Program-made: the position numbers and the translations under genes
DNA from: Oceanobacter sp. 1_MG-2023
GTDB lineage: Bacteria; Pseudomonadota; Gammaproteobacteria; Pseudomonadales; Oceanobacteraceae
Assembly: GCF_030689025.1 (NCBI RefSeq)
Contig: NZ_JAUYWA010000026.1
Coordinates: forward strand, 1-49,917
Length of the DNA: 49,917 bases
Direction of reading: 5' to 3'
Shown here: in pieces, positions 9,641 to 19,490 of the stretch
Layout: the number at the start of each line of letters is the position of its first letter
Position numbering within the stretch: the first letter of the stretch is position 1
The notes under the pieces: model-generated
What the model was told of the DNA's origin: nothing
The model's database searches: none
Seen by the model: only the letters and a program-made list of their open reading frames with translations

Positions 9641-10210
9641 ATGTCCTGGACCAATCCCTTGCCGGAAGCACTGCAGCAGCGAGCCGCCATGATCAAACTG
9701 GTGGTATTTGATGTTGACGGTGTGTTAACCAATGGCACGCTGACCTACAGTGGTGATGGTGAGCTGGTAAAGCACTTTAATGTCAAAGATGGTGTGGGCA
9801 TCAAGCTGCTCGAGAAATTTGCAATTGCCACAGCGATCATTTCTGCCAAAAGCTCCGATGCCTTGGCGAGACGTGCCCGGGATCTGGGGATTCGGCATTT
9901 TTACCCTGGCAGCAAAGACAAATGGCCTTGCCTGGAAGAGGTTATGTCGCAGCTGGAGATTACTCCGGGTCAGGTCTGTTATGTCGGTGATGATGTGATC
10001 GATCTGAAAGTCATGACCCGGGTCGGCCTGCCAATGGCTCCGGCCGACGCGTTCTGGATGGTGCAGCAGCGTGCTGCACACGTCACACAGGCCGCTGGAG
10101 GCTGTGGTGTGGCGCGAGAAGTGGCTGATCTGATCCTTGGCAGTCAAATGCCACTGGAAGATGCCTATATCAAGGCGATGCTGCCTGAATTTGAGGAACA
10201 GAAAGGATGA
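9641..10210 (+). CDS. kdsC: KdsC-type 3-deoxy-D-manno-octulosonate 8-phosphate phosphatase
   Basis: HAD-superfamily phosphatase that releases Kdo from Kdo-8-phosphate in the cytoplasm. The 189-residue length is normal for tetrameric, cap-less KdsC. Motifs: nucleophile FDVDGVLT (about residues 26-33), Lys/Ser region SAKSSDA, KDKWPCLEE, and the metal aspartates in YVGDDVIDLKVM. Start chosen at ATG 9641, 8 bases after AGAGGA, not at an upstream GTG. Its stop overlaps the next start (ATGA). Next to an epimerase and kdsB rather than the usual kdsD/lpt genes, so it may be a capsule-dedicated copy; a second kdsC elsewhere cannot be excluded. Confidence 0.9.
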   Translation: MSWTNPLPEALQQRAAMIKLVVFDVDGVLTNGTLTYSGDGELVKHFNVKDGVGIKLLEKFAIATAIISAKSSDALARRARDLGIRHFYPGSKDKWPCLEEVMSQLEITPGQVCYVGDDVIDLKVMTRVGLPMAPADAFWMVQQRAAHVTQAAGGCGVAREVADLILGSQMPLEDAYIKAMLPEFEEQKG

Positions 10211-11214
10211 AAGCTCTGGTAACCGGCGTTGCTGGTTTTATCGGGTCGTATGTGGCCAGGCGCCTGATGGCAAAAGGGTATGAGGTTGTCGGAATCGATA
10301 ATCTCAATGATTATTACGATGTTGCTCTGAAACGTGCGCGCCTGGCGTGGGTCGGCGAACAAGATGGTTTTACCTTCGTCAAAATGGACCTGGCCGACAA
10401 GGCTGCCATGACCAACCTGTTTGACAGTCACCAGTTTGATCGGGTGGTGCATTTGGCGGCTCAGGCCGGGGTGCGTTATTCCATTGATCATCCTGATGTC
10501 TACGTTGCCAGCAACCTGGTGGGATTTGTCAATATACTGGAAGCCTGTCGGCATCAACAAACGCCGCATCTGGTGTTTGCGTCCTCAAGCTCGGTGTATG
10601 GTCTGAACAGCAAGCTGCCGTTTGCCACTTCGGACAGTGTTGATCATCCTGTCTCCTTGTATGCCGCCACCAAAAAATCCAACGAACTGATGGCGCATAC
10701 CTACGCTCATTTATATGGCCTGCCGATTACCGGATTGCGCTTTTTTACTGTGTATGGCCCATGGGGACGACCGGATATGGCCGCCTGGGGCTTTACCAAA
10801 AACATTCTGGCGGGCAATCCCATCAATGTTTATAACTACGGCAAGATGCGGCGGGACTTCACCTATATCGATGATATCGTTGAAGGCGTGGTGCGAGTGA
10901 CTGAGCGTATCCCCACAGGCGTTGACGGCTGGACGGTGGAAAGCGGCGATAAAAGCTGTAGCACGGCACCCTATAAAATTTATAACATCGGCAATCACAA
11001 CAGCATCGAGCTGGGTGAATTTATCTCCACACTGGAAAATGCACTGGGCGTGAAGGCCAAGATCAACTATATGGACATGCAGCCTGGTGATGTTGTGGCC
11101 ACCCATGCTGAGGTCGATGACTTGATTGCCGCCGTGGATTTTGCTCCGAATACGCGCCTGGTCGATGGCATGGAGCGGTTTGTGGGCTGGTATCGTCAGT
11201 ATCACGGTTTGTGA
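10207..11214 (+). CDS. NAD-dependent nucleotide-sugar epimerase, probably UDP-glucuronate 4-epimerase
   Basis: Extended short-chain dehydrogenase of 335 residues. NAD-binding GVAGFIGSYVA (residues 7-17), the acidic IDNLNDYYDVALKRARL segment typical of UDP-glucuronate 4-epimerases, the serine of ASSSSVYG, catalytic YAATKKSNE, and FTVYGPWGRPDMA all fit. It would turn UDP-GlcA into UDP-GalA for LPS or capsule. Overlaps kdsC by four bases and precedes kdsB by 113 bases, giving a small sugar-nucleotide block. Substrate is inferred from the family, not proven. Confidence 0.88.
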   Translation: MKALVTGVAGFIGSYVARRLMAKGYEVVGIDNLNDYYDVALKRARLAWVGEQDGFTFVKMDLADKAAMTNLFDSHQFDRVVHLAAQAGVRYSIDHPDVYVASNLVGFVNILEACRHQQTPHLVFASSSSVYGLNSKLPFATSDSVDHPVSLYAATKKSNELMAHTYAHLYGLPITGLRFFTVYGPWGRPDMAAWGFTKNILAGNPINVYNYGKMRRDFTYIDDIVEGVVRVTERIPTGVDGWTVESGDKSCSTAPYKIYNIGNHNSIELGEFISTLENALGVKAKINYMDMQPGDVVATHAEVDDLIAAVDFAPNTRLVDGMERFVGWYRQYHGL

Positions 11215-11327
11215 TGTGACAGCTGCCAGGGCAGGTCACACAGTGGATGCCCGTTTCAGGGTTAGTGCTTTTCGCGCCAGCAGACAATTGACGCACGTAT
11301 TGGACACAGGTCTCTCGGATTGAGGTT

Positions 11328-12101
11328 ATGAAAAACTACAAAATCGTTATTCCAGCACGCTACGCTTCCAGCCGCTTACCGGGTAAACCTCTGATTGAAT
11401 TGGCCGGTAAACCCATGATCCAGCATGTGTATGAGCGCGCACTGGAAACCGGCATTAAGGACATCGTGGTCGCGACCGATGATGACCGTATCGCTGATGT
11501 AGCCCGTGGGTTTGGAGCCGATGTGGTCATGACCTCGGTGAATCACGAAAACGGCACTGAGCGCATTGCAGAAGTCGCCCGAGTGAGAGGCTGGGAAGAC
11601 CAGGATGTGATTGTCAACCTGCAAGGGGATGAGCCGTTGATTCCCCAGCAGTTGATTGAAAAAACTGCGGCGAGCTTGCTGGATCGTCCGGAAGCGGGCA
11701 TGAGCTCATTGTGCACGCCGATTCATGATGATGACGATGCATTTGATACCAACGTCGTCAAGGTCGTGCTGGATCGTGCCGGGTTTGCCATGTACTTCAG
11801 CCGCGCCAGTATTCCCTGGGACCGCGATGGCTACAAGGCCAATCCCGGAGTAATGACCACCAAGCTGCCTTTATATCGCCACTTGGGCATGTACGGCTAT
11901 CGGGTTTCGTTCCTGAAGCAATACACCTCGATGGAACCTTGCGCGCTGGAAGGTGCTGAGTCACTGGAGCAACTCCGGGCGCTCTGGTATGGCGTCCGTA
12001 TTCATCTGTCGGTGATTGATGAGCCACCGGGACATGGTATCGATACGCCAAGCGATGTTGCTCGGGTTGAGCAGTTGTTGGCAGCCATGGCTGCCGACTA
12101 A
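11328..12101 (+). CDS. kdsB: CMP-Kdo synthetase (3-deoxy-manno-octulosonate cytidylyltransferase)
   Basis: Activates Kdo with CTP to CMP-Kdo, the donor for lipid A core and for Kdo-linked capsules. The 257 residues contain the nucleotide-binding IPARYASSRLPGKPL (residues 8-22), the VVATDDDRI loop, INLQGDEPLI-type segment NLQGDEPLIP and YRHLGMYGYR, all family signatures. ATG lies after TTGAGGT. Capsule paralogues (KpsU) look the same by sequence alone; the neighbours make either role possible. Confidence 0.95.
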   Translation: MKNYKIVIPARYASSRLPGKPLIELAGKPMIQHVYERALETGIKDIVVATDDDRIADVARGFGADVVMTSVNHENGTERIAEVARVRGWEDQDVIVNLQGDEPLIPQQLIEKTAASLLDRPEAGMSSLCTPIHDDDDAFDTNVVKVVLDRAGFAMYFSRASIPWDRDGYKANPGVMTTKLPLYRHLGMYGYRVSFLKQYTSMEPCALEGAESLEQLRALWYGVRIHLSVIDEPPGHGIDTPSDVARVEQLLAAMAAD

Positions 12102-12185
12102 CTCTCTTCAGGTTACCTGACGGGGTGGTGTCGCCGCCCCTGGCACCATTTGCCAATACCCGTGCGGCGAACAATCACCATTCGA

Positions 12186-13148
12186 TTACAAGTGTCGTAG
12201 CGGTAACTCTTTGCTGGGGTTGCCGCTGTTGAAGCTGTTTGTCAAAGCCTGCTGGATCGTCCAGGTCGTTCTGGCATCGGCGGCATTCGCTTGCAGTTGC
12301 ATAGGGCGCGCCCCTTGGCTCGCTTCCGACCCGGTTTGGGATTGATCTTCAGCAAACCAGCTTTCTCGCCCGAATACGCCTTGGGTCTGATCGACATCAC
12401 TATTGACCATGACTTTAACCTTGCTGTCCACTCGGCGTGCCATGGTGAACAGTGGTAAGTCCGTAATGTGGTTGTCGTGCCGGATAACCAAATGGATGGC
12501 CCGGTGTTTTCCTTGGCGTAAATATTTGACCAATGCTGAAATCAGCAAGGGATGATGCCAGTAGGGATTTTCTGGATCAGACAAGGCCAGCATGACAGAA
12601 GTGGGTTGCTGGGACAGTTGGGTCAGTAAAAATCCCAAAACCTCGCAGGCACTGCTGAGTGTGTGCCGGTTGTTGTCCTGACCGATGCGGTAGGCGTATT
12701 GATAATCTTCCGGTGGGAGACTGGTGTTCAGAGGCAAGGCAATATCCAGATGAGGAATGCCTGCATCGAGGTAAAAGTGACCATCGTTATAGAAGCCGAG
12801 TTGCCAATAAAAGCTCATGGCGGTGCATTGTGCACTGGCCAGCAAGAGAGGCAGGGACATCGATTCTGCCAATGCCTTGACCTCTTCAACCAGCTGTTGG
12901 CCAATACCCGCTGAACGGTATTCCGGCAAGACAGCCAAGCGGCCAAAATGACCGTCATCGAACAGGCGAATGCAGCCGATAGTGCGATCACCATCCTGGG
13001 CGACCACATAATGAGCGACCTGGTCTGCGGCTTCATCCCATTCTTCCTCCTGTGGAATTTGTTGCTCCTGAATATAGACCCGGTCTCGGACATCCCGGAT
13101 GCCCTGCTGGTGGTCAGCCCAGTTAGTACGCACCATACGAATGCTCAT
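12186..13148 (-). CDS. GNAT acetyltransferase with extra C-terminal domain
   Basis: A 320-residue protein. Residues ~1-145 form a GNAT fold: VRDRVYIQEQQIP near the N terminus, acetyl-CoA binding RLAVLPEYRSAGIGQQL (about 76-92) and FYWQLGFYNDG. The rest (about 160-320) is a separate domain seen in pseudomonad relatives (DUF7931-like), with no catalytic signature I can name. ATG 13148 follows AAGGAGA and is preferred to an upstream start. It lies 28 bases after roxA on the same strand, so the two are probably one operon. The acetylated substrate is unknown. Confidence 0.85.
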   Translation of the reverse strand: MSIRMVRTNWADHQQGIRDVRDRVYIQEQQIPQEEEWDEAADQVAHYVVAQDGDRTIGCIRLFDDGHFGRLAVLPEYRSAGIGQQLVEEVKALAESMSLPLLLASAQCTAMSFYWQLGFYNDGHFYLDAGIPHLDIALPLNTSLPPEDYQYAYRIGQDNNRHTLSSACEVLGFLLTQLSQQPTSVMLALSDPENPYWHHPLLISALVKYLRQGKHRAIHLVIRHDNHITDLPLFTMARRVDSKVKVMVNSDVDQTQGVFGRESWFAEDQSQTGSEASQGARPMQLQANAADARTTWTIQQALTNSFNSGNPSKELPLRHL

Positions 13149-13176
13149 GGTTGTCTCCTTCTTATTAGTATCGGCA

Positions 13177-14334
13177 TCATTCAACCTGATAAATCAGTTG
13201 TTGTAACCAGAGGTGGCGCAGTAGTTCATAGCCTTGTCTGGAGCAGGGGACATCGGCCATCTGCTCACGGGGATATTGGTTGCGGCTGCTGAGTAATTGC
13301 GCCAGTTCCAGGTCGTCGTTATCGAGTACTGATGTTTTCCCCTGGGCGTAAAATACCAGGCCGCTGGCAGTTTTCTGATAGGCAAAGCGAGCATGCTCAC
13401 TTTTGCGTAAATCGGGTAGTTGCCGATGCTGGCTGCGCCATGCTTCCCAGTCGTCATCATTCAATCGTTCGGATTGATGCTCCGGATATTTGGGTTCTGT
13501 CATTAAAGTGCCAAGAATGTCTCCCAGATGATCCGGTTGCATCAGCATGTCTTGCAGGAGTTTGGCCAGACGCGTTTTGGCAGCGGCGGATATTTCGCCC
13601 GGATTGCCTTCCTGAGCAGTGTAATCGGCATCGGTGTAACGTTGATCTTCGCTGCTGTTGCTTAATACCTGATCCAGTGCAGACTGCGCCAGTTCGGCGA
13701 CACTGGGGGCGCGGAAGCCGATCGAATAGGTTTGGCACTCGCCCCGGGCGATGCCGTAATGGGCCAGCTGTGGCGGCAGGTACAGCATATCGCCCGGATC
13801 CAGCACCCAGCGGTCGGTTTCTTCAAACCCGGCCAGAACCCGTATCATCGGTCCTTGTATAATCGGGGATTCATCGTTGCACATCTGGCCAATACGCCAT
13901 TCTCGCTGACCTTCGGCCTGTAATAAAAAGACGTCGTACTGGTCGTAATGAGGGCCAACACTGCCGCCATCCACGGCGTAGCTGATCATCAGGTCGTCGA
14001 CACGCCAGCCCGGCAGAAAGCGAAAATGCTCCAGCAAATCGGCCGCTTCCGGAATCCAGTGATCCACAGCCTGTACCAGTAACGTCCAGTGGCTGTCTGG
14101 CAGGTCTGCAAAGGCGGCTTCGTCGAACGGCCCTTTACGAATTTCCCAGGGGCCGGCAGGGCCATTTTCCATCACCAGTCGGGACTCGATTTCAGACTCC
14201 AGTGACAGGCCAGCCAGCTCATCGGCTGCCAGCAGAGGCTGGAATCCGGGCCAGGCCTGACGAATAACAACTGGTTTTTTTTGCCAGTAATCACGCAGGA
14301 ATACTGCAACCGAAAGATCACCAAGGAGATGCAT
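13177..14334 (-). CDS. roxA: JmjC-type ribosomal protein L16 arginine hydroxylase (RoxA/YcfD)
   Basis: Fe(II)/2-oxoglutarate oxygenase that hydroxylates an arginine of 50S protein L16 in E. coli. The 385 residues match YcfD in length. Iron ligands are visible as the H-x-D of GPHYDQYDVF (about 130-139) and the distal His in PPQLAHYGIA (about 190). The C-terminal winged-helix-like part follows. Downstream is the GNAT gene; purB lies close by, as it does near ycfD homologues in other gammaproteobacteria. Confidence 0.93.
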   Translation of the reverse strand: MHLLGDLSVAVFLRDYWQKKPVVIRQAWPGFQPLLAADELAGLSLESEIESRLVMENGPAGPWEIRKGPFDEAAFADLPDSHWTLLVQAVDHWIPEAADLLEHFRFLPGWRVDDLMISYAVDGGSVGPHYDQYDVFLLQAEGQREWRIGQMCNDESPIIQGPMIRVLAGFEETDRWVLDPGDMLYLPPQLAHYGIARGECQTYSIGFRAPSVAELAQSALDQVLSNSSEDQRYTDADYTAQEGNPGEISAAAKTRLAKLLQDMLMQPDHLGDILGTLMTEPKYPEHQSERLNDDDWEAWRSQHRQLPDLRKSEHARFAYQKTASGLVFYAQGKTSVLDNDDLELAQLLSSRNQYPREQMADVPCSRQGYELLRHLWLQQLIYQVE

Positions 14335-14609
14335 AAAAGAATGTTCCTGACCAGGGCGAACCTATGGCATTCACGGGTTCGCAAAATAATGAATGTCCAA
14401 GCCGCGTATTGTTTGAACTTTGTCAGCCAGATGCAAGGAGCCTGTTTTTTGACGGGCTTGCGCTCGAAGAACTGTGCTACCTCTTTGACCTTCCTCAAGT
14501 TCCGATTCATTAGCTGGTTGTCAATGAACCGGGCATTCATAACTATAACAGCAGTTACAACAAAGCCGGTTACGACATCAACGTGGTGACGCTCAGGGAG
14601 AGATACATA

Positions 14610-15596
14610 ATGAAAAAATATCAGTTAGTGGTATCGCTGGTAATGCTTGGCTGTGTCGCTACAGCCCAGGCTGTAGGGCCAATACAGCCCTTGGAAGCTG
14701 TAAAAGACGTCAAGCAGGCGCAAGTGGAGTTGGGTAAAAAACTCTATTTTGATCCCCGGTTGTCAAAATCCGGGTTTATATCCTGTAACTCTTGCCACAA
14801 CTTGAGCATGGGCGGCACGGATAACCTGAAAACCTCCATTGGCCACAACTGGCAGCAGGGTCCGATCAATTCACCTACGGTGCTTAACTCGGGGATGAAT
14901 ATTGCCCAATTCTGGGATGGCCGGGCGGCCGACCTGAAAGAGCAGGCCGGTGGGCCGATTGCCAATCCGGGAGAAATGGCATTTACCCATACACTGGCGG
15001 TGGATGTCTTGCAGTCCATTCCCCAGTACGTTGCAGAATTCAAGCAGGTATTCGGTACCAGTCAATTAACCATCGATCAGGTGACTACAGCGATTGCCGA
15101 ATTTGAAAAAACGCTGGTAACGCCCAATTCCCGTTTTGACCAGTGGTTGCTGGGAGATAAAAATGCGCTGAGCAGTGATGAAAAAGCCGGTTACACCTTG
15201 TTCAAGGATTCTGGCTGTGTTGCTTGTCACAATGGCCCGGCGGTTGGAGGGAATTCGTTCCAGAAAATGGGGCTGATAGAGGCTTATCAAACCAATAACC
15301 CGGCCGAAGGCGTTGCGGCTGTGACGGGTAAGGATATTGATCGTTTCAAGTTCAAAGTGCCGACATTACGTAATGTCGAGCTGACCTATCCATACTTCCA
15401 TGATGGTGAAGCGGCCACGCTGACAGAGGCAGTGGATATCATGGGGCGCTTGCAACTGGGGCGTCATTTCAGTGATACAGAAAATGCCCAGATAGTGGCT
15501 TTCCTGAAAACACTGACTGGCGAGCAACCATCCTTTATGTTGCCGATCTTGCCGCCATCCACCGACAGCACGCCACGTCCACAACCCTTTGATTAA
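14610..15596 (+). CDS. ccpA: Di-heme cytochrome c peroxidase, periplasmic
   Basis: Reduces hydrogen peroxide in the periplasm with electrons from small cytochromes or azurin. A 21-residue signal peptide ends at AQA, followed by two c-type heme sites, CNSCH (Cys59-His63) and CVACH (Cys203-His207), with family blocks QLGKKLYFDPRLS-like, QFWDGRAADLKEQA and VPTLRNVELTYPYFHDG. The 328-residue length is normal. Start chosen at ATG 14610 after GGGAGAG because it opens the signal peptide. I found no convincing Anr/Fnr box in the 275-base upstream gap. Confidence 0.95.
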   Translation: MKKYQLVVSLVMLGCVATAQAVGPIQPLEAVKDVKQAQVELGKKLYFDPRLSKSGFISCNSCHNLSMGGTDNLKTSIGHNWQQGPINSPTVLNSGMNIAQFWDGRAADLKEQAGGPIANPGEMAFTHTLAVDVLQSIPQYVAEFKQVFGTSQLTIDQVTTAIAEFEKTLVTPNSRFDQWLLGDKNALSSDEKAGYTLFKDSGCVACHNGPAVGGNSFQKMGLIEAYQTNNPAEGVAAVTGKDIDRFKFKVPTLRNVELTYPYFHDGEAATLTEAVDIMGRLQLGRHFSDTENAQIVAFLKTLTGEQPSFMLPILPPSTDSTPRPQPFD

Positions 15597-15641
15597 CGGC
15601 TGGCATTGGGTTTAAGACGGTGGGTTTTAGGCGATGTAGCG

Positions 15642-15673
15642 CAACGGCGAGTCATGAATCTGACTCGCCGTTG
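15642..15673. terminator. 13-base perfect hairpin between convergent ccpA and purB
   Basis: CAACGGCGAGTCA pairs with TGACTCGCCGTTG over a 6-base loop. The tail is only TCTTTCT, so termination on the + strand is likely but not textbook; it may act in both directions. Confidence 0.7.
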
Positions 15674-15714
15674 TCTTTCTGGCTGCCCGGGTTATCGGAG
15701 TAGCCCAGCGTTTA

Positions 15715-17199
<1,485 letters not shown>

Positions 17200-17326
17200 T
17201 CAGCTGTTGGCGGAAGTTTTTATACCGGAGCGGCAAATGGCCTGGTTCATGGTGATAGAATGCCGCCGTTCAAGGGCTGGCCTGGCGCCGGTTTTGTCTG
17301 TGTCTGTTTGAGGTGTGTCTGTTTTT

Positions 17327-17890
17327 ATGCTCGATTCGATGCTGGCGGTATCGCACGATCCGTCCTGGTTGGTACTGATGGTGATTGTGTCGACTTTTAT
17401 GCTGGAAGACCTCGCCATTATCGGAGCAGCGATGCTGGCAGCCAGTGGGCGGATGCAGCCGGAGGTTGCCTTTCTTGCCACCTGTGGTGGCATGTTTATC
17501 GGGGATTCAGCGCTGTACCTGATGGGCCGCGGGGCGCTGGTCTGGCCCTGGCTGGCGCAGAAATTCCAGCACGATATGATCCGCCGTCAGGTGACGCCGC
17601 TGCAGCAAGCGCCCTGGCATCAGTTGGTGCTGATTCGCTGTATGCCGGGGTTACGCACGTTTGGCTATATCGCCTGCGGTCTGGCACGGGTGCCCGGGCT
17701 TACCTTTACGGTGGCCAATGTGGTGTCGATTGTGGTGTGGGCGGCGGGATTGTTTGGTGTGGCGTACTGGCTGGGCAGTCAGTACGCTGAACAGATGCAC
17801 GACTGGCTCTGGTGGTTACTGCCGGTGGCGCTGGCTGTCTTTGTGTTGGGTCAGCGCAAGATCCGGCAGAATATGGCGAACGGTGCCTGA
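17327..17890 (+). CDS. DedA/VTT-family membrane protein
   Basis: A 187-residue inner-membrane protein with about four to five hydrophobic segments. STFMLEDLAIIGAAMLAASG and the GDSALYLMGR segment (the G-[DN]-x-x-x-Y-x-x-G motif) followed by IRCMPGLRTFGYIACGLARV match the DedA fold, members of which flip lipids such as undecaprenyl phosphate or phosphatidylethanolamine. Start is uncertain: ATG 17327 or an in-frame GTG at 17315, with GAGG badly spaced for both. Converges on the ridA-like gene 25 bases away. Confidence 0.85.
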   Translation: MLDSMLAVSHDPSWLVLMVIVSTFMLEDLAIIGAAMLAASGRMQPEVAFLATCGGMFIGDSALYLMGRGALVWPWLAQKFQHDMIRRQVTPLQQAPWHQLVLIRCMPGLRTFGYIACGLARVPGLTFTVANVVSIVVWAAGLFGVAYWLGSQYAEQMHDWLWWLLPVALAVFVLGQRKIRQNMANGA

Positions 17891-17915
17891 ACGCCCGAAG
17901 CGGTCGTTAGGGCTG

Positions 17916-18266
17916 TTATTGCGCCGCGATAACACTGAACTCAACCAGAATCTCTGCCCGTGCCAGACGGGCTTCAACGCAGGCGCGTGCGGGTTTTTCA
18001 ACGGTTGCAATCCAGCCATCGTAGACGGAATTCATGGCGGCAAAGTCTTTCATGTCGCGGATGTAAATCGTCACGGACAGCAGTTTGTCGCGACCGCTGC
18101 CCGCTTCTTGCAGCAGGTTATCGATCTTGAGCAGGCAGCGACGGGTTTGTTCCTTGATATCCCAGTCAATGTCGCCTGCGGTTTGGCCACACAGATAAAC
18201 CGTGTGGTTATGTTTGACGATGCGGCTCATGCGTTCCGTACTTTGGATGCGTTCAATCTCTGACAT
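17916..18266 (-). CDS. RidA family protein
   Basis: A 116-residue YjgF/YER057c/UK114 protein. RidA members hydrolyse reactive enamines/imines such as 2-aminoacrylate; others do related deaminations. VYLCGQTAGD, the QTRRCLLKIDNLLQEAGS stretch and the C-terminal ARACVEARLARAEILVEF with the conserved Arg/Glu positions are visible. It belongs to one of the divergent RidA subgroups, so the enamine role is an inference. Lies 81 bases after the PTPS-like gene on the same strand. Confidence 0.88.
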   Translation of the reverse strand: MSEIERIQSTERMSRIVKHNHTVYLCGQTAGDIDWDIKEQTRRCLLKIDNLLQEAGSGRDKLLSVTIYIRDMKDFAAMNSVYDGWIATVEKPARACVEARLARAEILVEFSVIAAQ

Positions 18267-18347
18267 ATTTATGGCTCCTGGATAGCGCCGATCAGTCTAT
18301 CGGCGGTGAGGTATAAGCGATGGGCGGGTGGTTGGCCGGAGTGGCTG

Positions 18348-19217
18348 TCAGACCTGCGGACGTTGGGCGATCGCCCCCTTGTTGATGCCTTCGTAGGCGC
18401 GTACCAGAATGTGCTGGCCGGGCAAACCGGTGGCAATGGTGCTGGCAAGGTGCTCGGCAATCAGCTCAACGGTGGTATCTGTGTTTATCAGGTAACACTG
18501 TGACTGTGGCAAGGTCAGCTCAAAATGCCCTTGTGGGGCGTCGTAGGCAAAGTGATAACGGTCCTTGTGCTGCCCGGTACCTTCACCTTCTTCCTGGTTG
18601 GCGACAAGGTCGGCGCTGGTGCCGATGTAAATATCCCGCCAGCGCTGCGCCCATTGCTGTTCCAGTTCGTCCGAACGTTCACCATTACAGAAAATCTCGA
18701 TCCGTGAGCGATGGCCGTGAGCGATACGCTGGCAGTTGCCGTTGTGCTTTTTAAGGCCGTGGCTGTAGTGGTAAAACGCCGAGTCGATACGCTCTGGTTC
18801 AAAGGTCAGTGTCAGTTGGTCGACGTTGACCGGGAAGCTGGCCTTGAGCTGTTCGCGACACCAGGCCGAAGTGCTGGTAGCGGTAATACAGTCTGTAGTG
18901 ATCAGTGTGACGGCATCTGCCGGGCAGTCCAGTTCGATATCTCCCTGATCTGCGTGCCAGGTCAGGGTGATGCGGCCATCGTGGCAACGGTACTCGAGAC
19001 GGTCAGAGTGTGCCGGTACCAGCAAGCGGTGATCCAGCTGTTCATCAAGCCAGTAACGCAGCGTCTGTTTGACGATGCCAAAGTCGCAGACCATGCCTTG
19101 CTCGTCCAGAATGCCGTCCAGTATGACAGAGGCAAGCCAGGTTTCTCCAACCAGGCCGCGCTGGGCGTCCAAGTAGCTGAAATCGACATTGGTAAGCTGG
19201 TTTACGAACAGTTGCAT
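18348..19217 (-). CDS. Double-domain 6-pyruvoyl-tetrahydropterin synthase/QueD-like protein
   Basis: 289 residues made of two PTPS-like halves. In the first (1-140) the zinc-site histidines are missing (LVGETW where CGRLHGHNY would be) but GMVCDFGIVK and the catalytic LDH (Asp62-His63) remain. In the second (about 145-289) the reverse holds: His153, Cys162, His167 and His169 (CQRIAHGH) give a zinc site and nucleophile, but the D-H pair is not seen. The two halves are complementary. Substrate could be a pterin or carboxy-tetrahydropterin; queF is in the window, but this may not be QueD. Start ATG 19217; a longer frame lacks conserved sequence. Confidence 0.8.
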   Translation of the reverse strand: MQLFVNQLTNVDFSYLDAQRGLVGETWLASVILDGILDEQGMVCDFGIVKQTLRYWLDEQLDHRLLVPAHSDRLEYRCHDGRITLTWHADQGDIELDCPADAVTLITTDCITATSTSAWCREQLKASFPVNVDQLTLTFEPERIDSAFYHYSHGLKKHNGNCQRIAHGHRSRIEIFCNGERSDELEQQWAQRWRDIYIGTSADLVANQEEGEGTGQHKDRYHFAYDAPQGHFELTLPQSQCYLINTDTTVELIAEHLASTIATGLPGQHILVRAYEGINKGAIAQRPQV

Positions 19218-19390
19218 AGATGGCGTCACCTCAAATTGGCCGGGCATTTTAGCCGAGTGCAACGCGCTCTGCATCCTTCGCGGTACAGTCATTGCCAGCT
19301 CCTTGTTGTGGCTGCTGACAATTCACTGTCTGGAATCGATAAATACTGACAATTCTGGGTTAGGGCGGGTCTGTTGGAGTGGCCAAAGCC

Positions 19391-19399
19391 TGCTATGAT
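19391..19399 (+). promoter_or_regulatory. Extended -10 promoter element before the acidic lipoprotein gene
   Basis: TGCTATGAT is a good extended -10 about 90 bases before the ATG. The -35 region is weak, as is usual with extended -10 promoters. Confidence 0.5.
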
Positions 19400-19490
19400 G
19401 GCAGCCATTTTTCGGCTCGGGCGCTGGGATTGGCCGTGATGTCAGTTTCAACCATCGAGCCTGGTCAGACAAGTTAGGGTCAGATTACGT

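Noticed and set aside
12110..12160. Bidirectional terminator between kdsB and the GNAT gene
   Set aside because: Only a short CAGGTTACCTG palindrome and a wobble-rich stem are present, with no T-runs.
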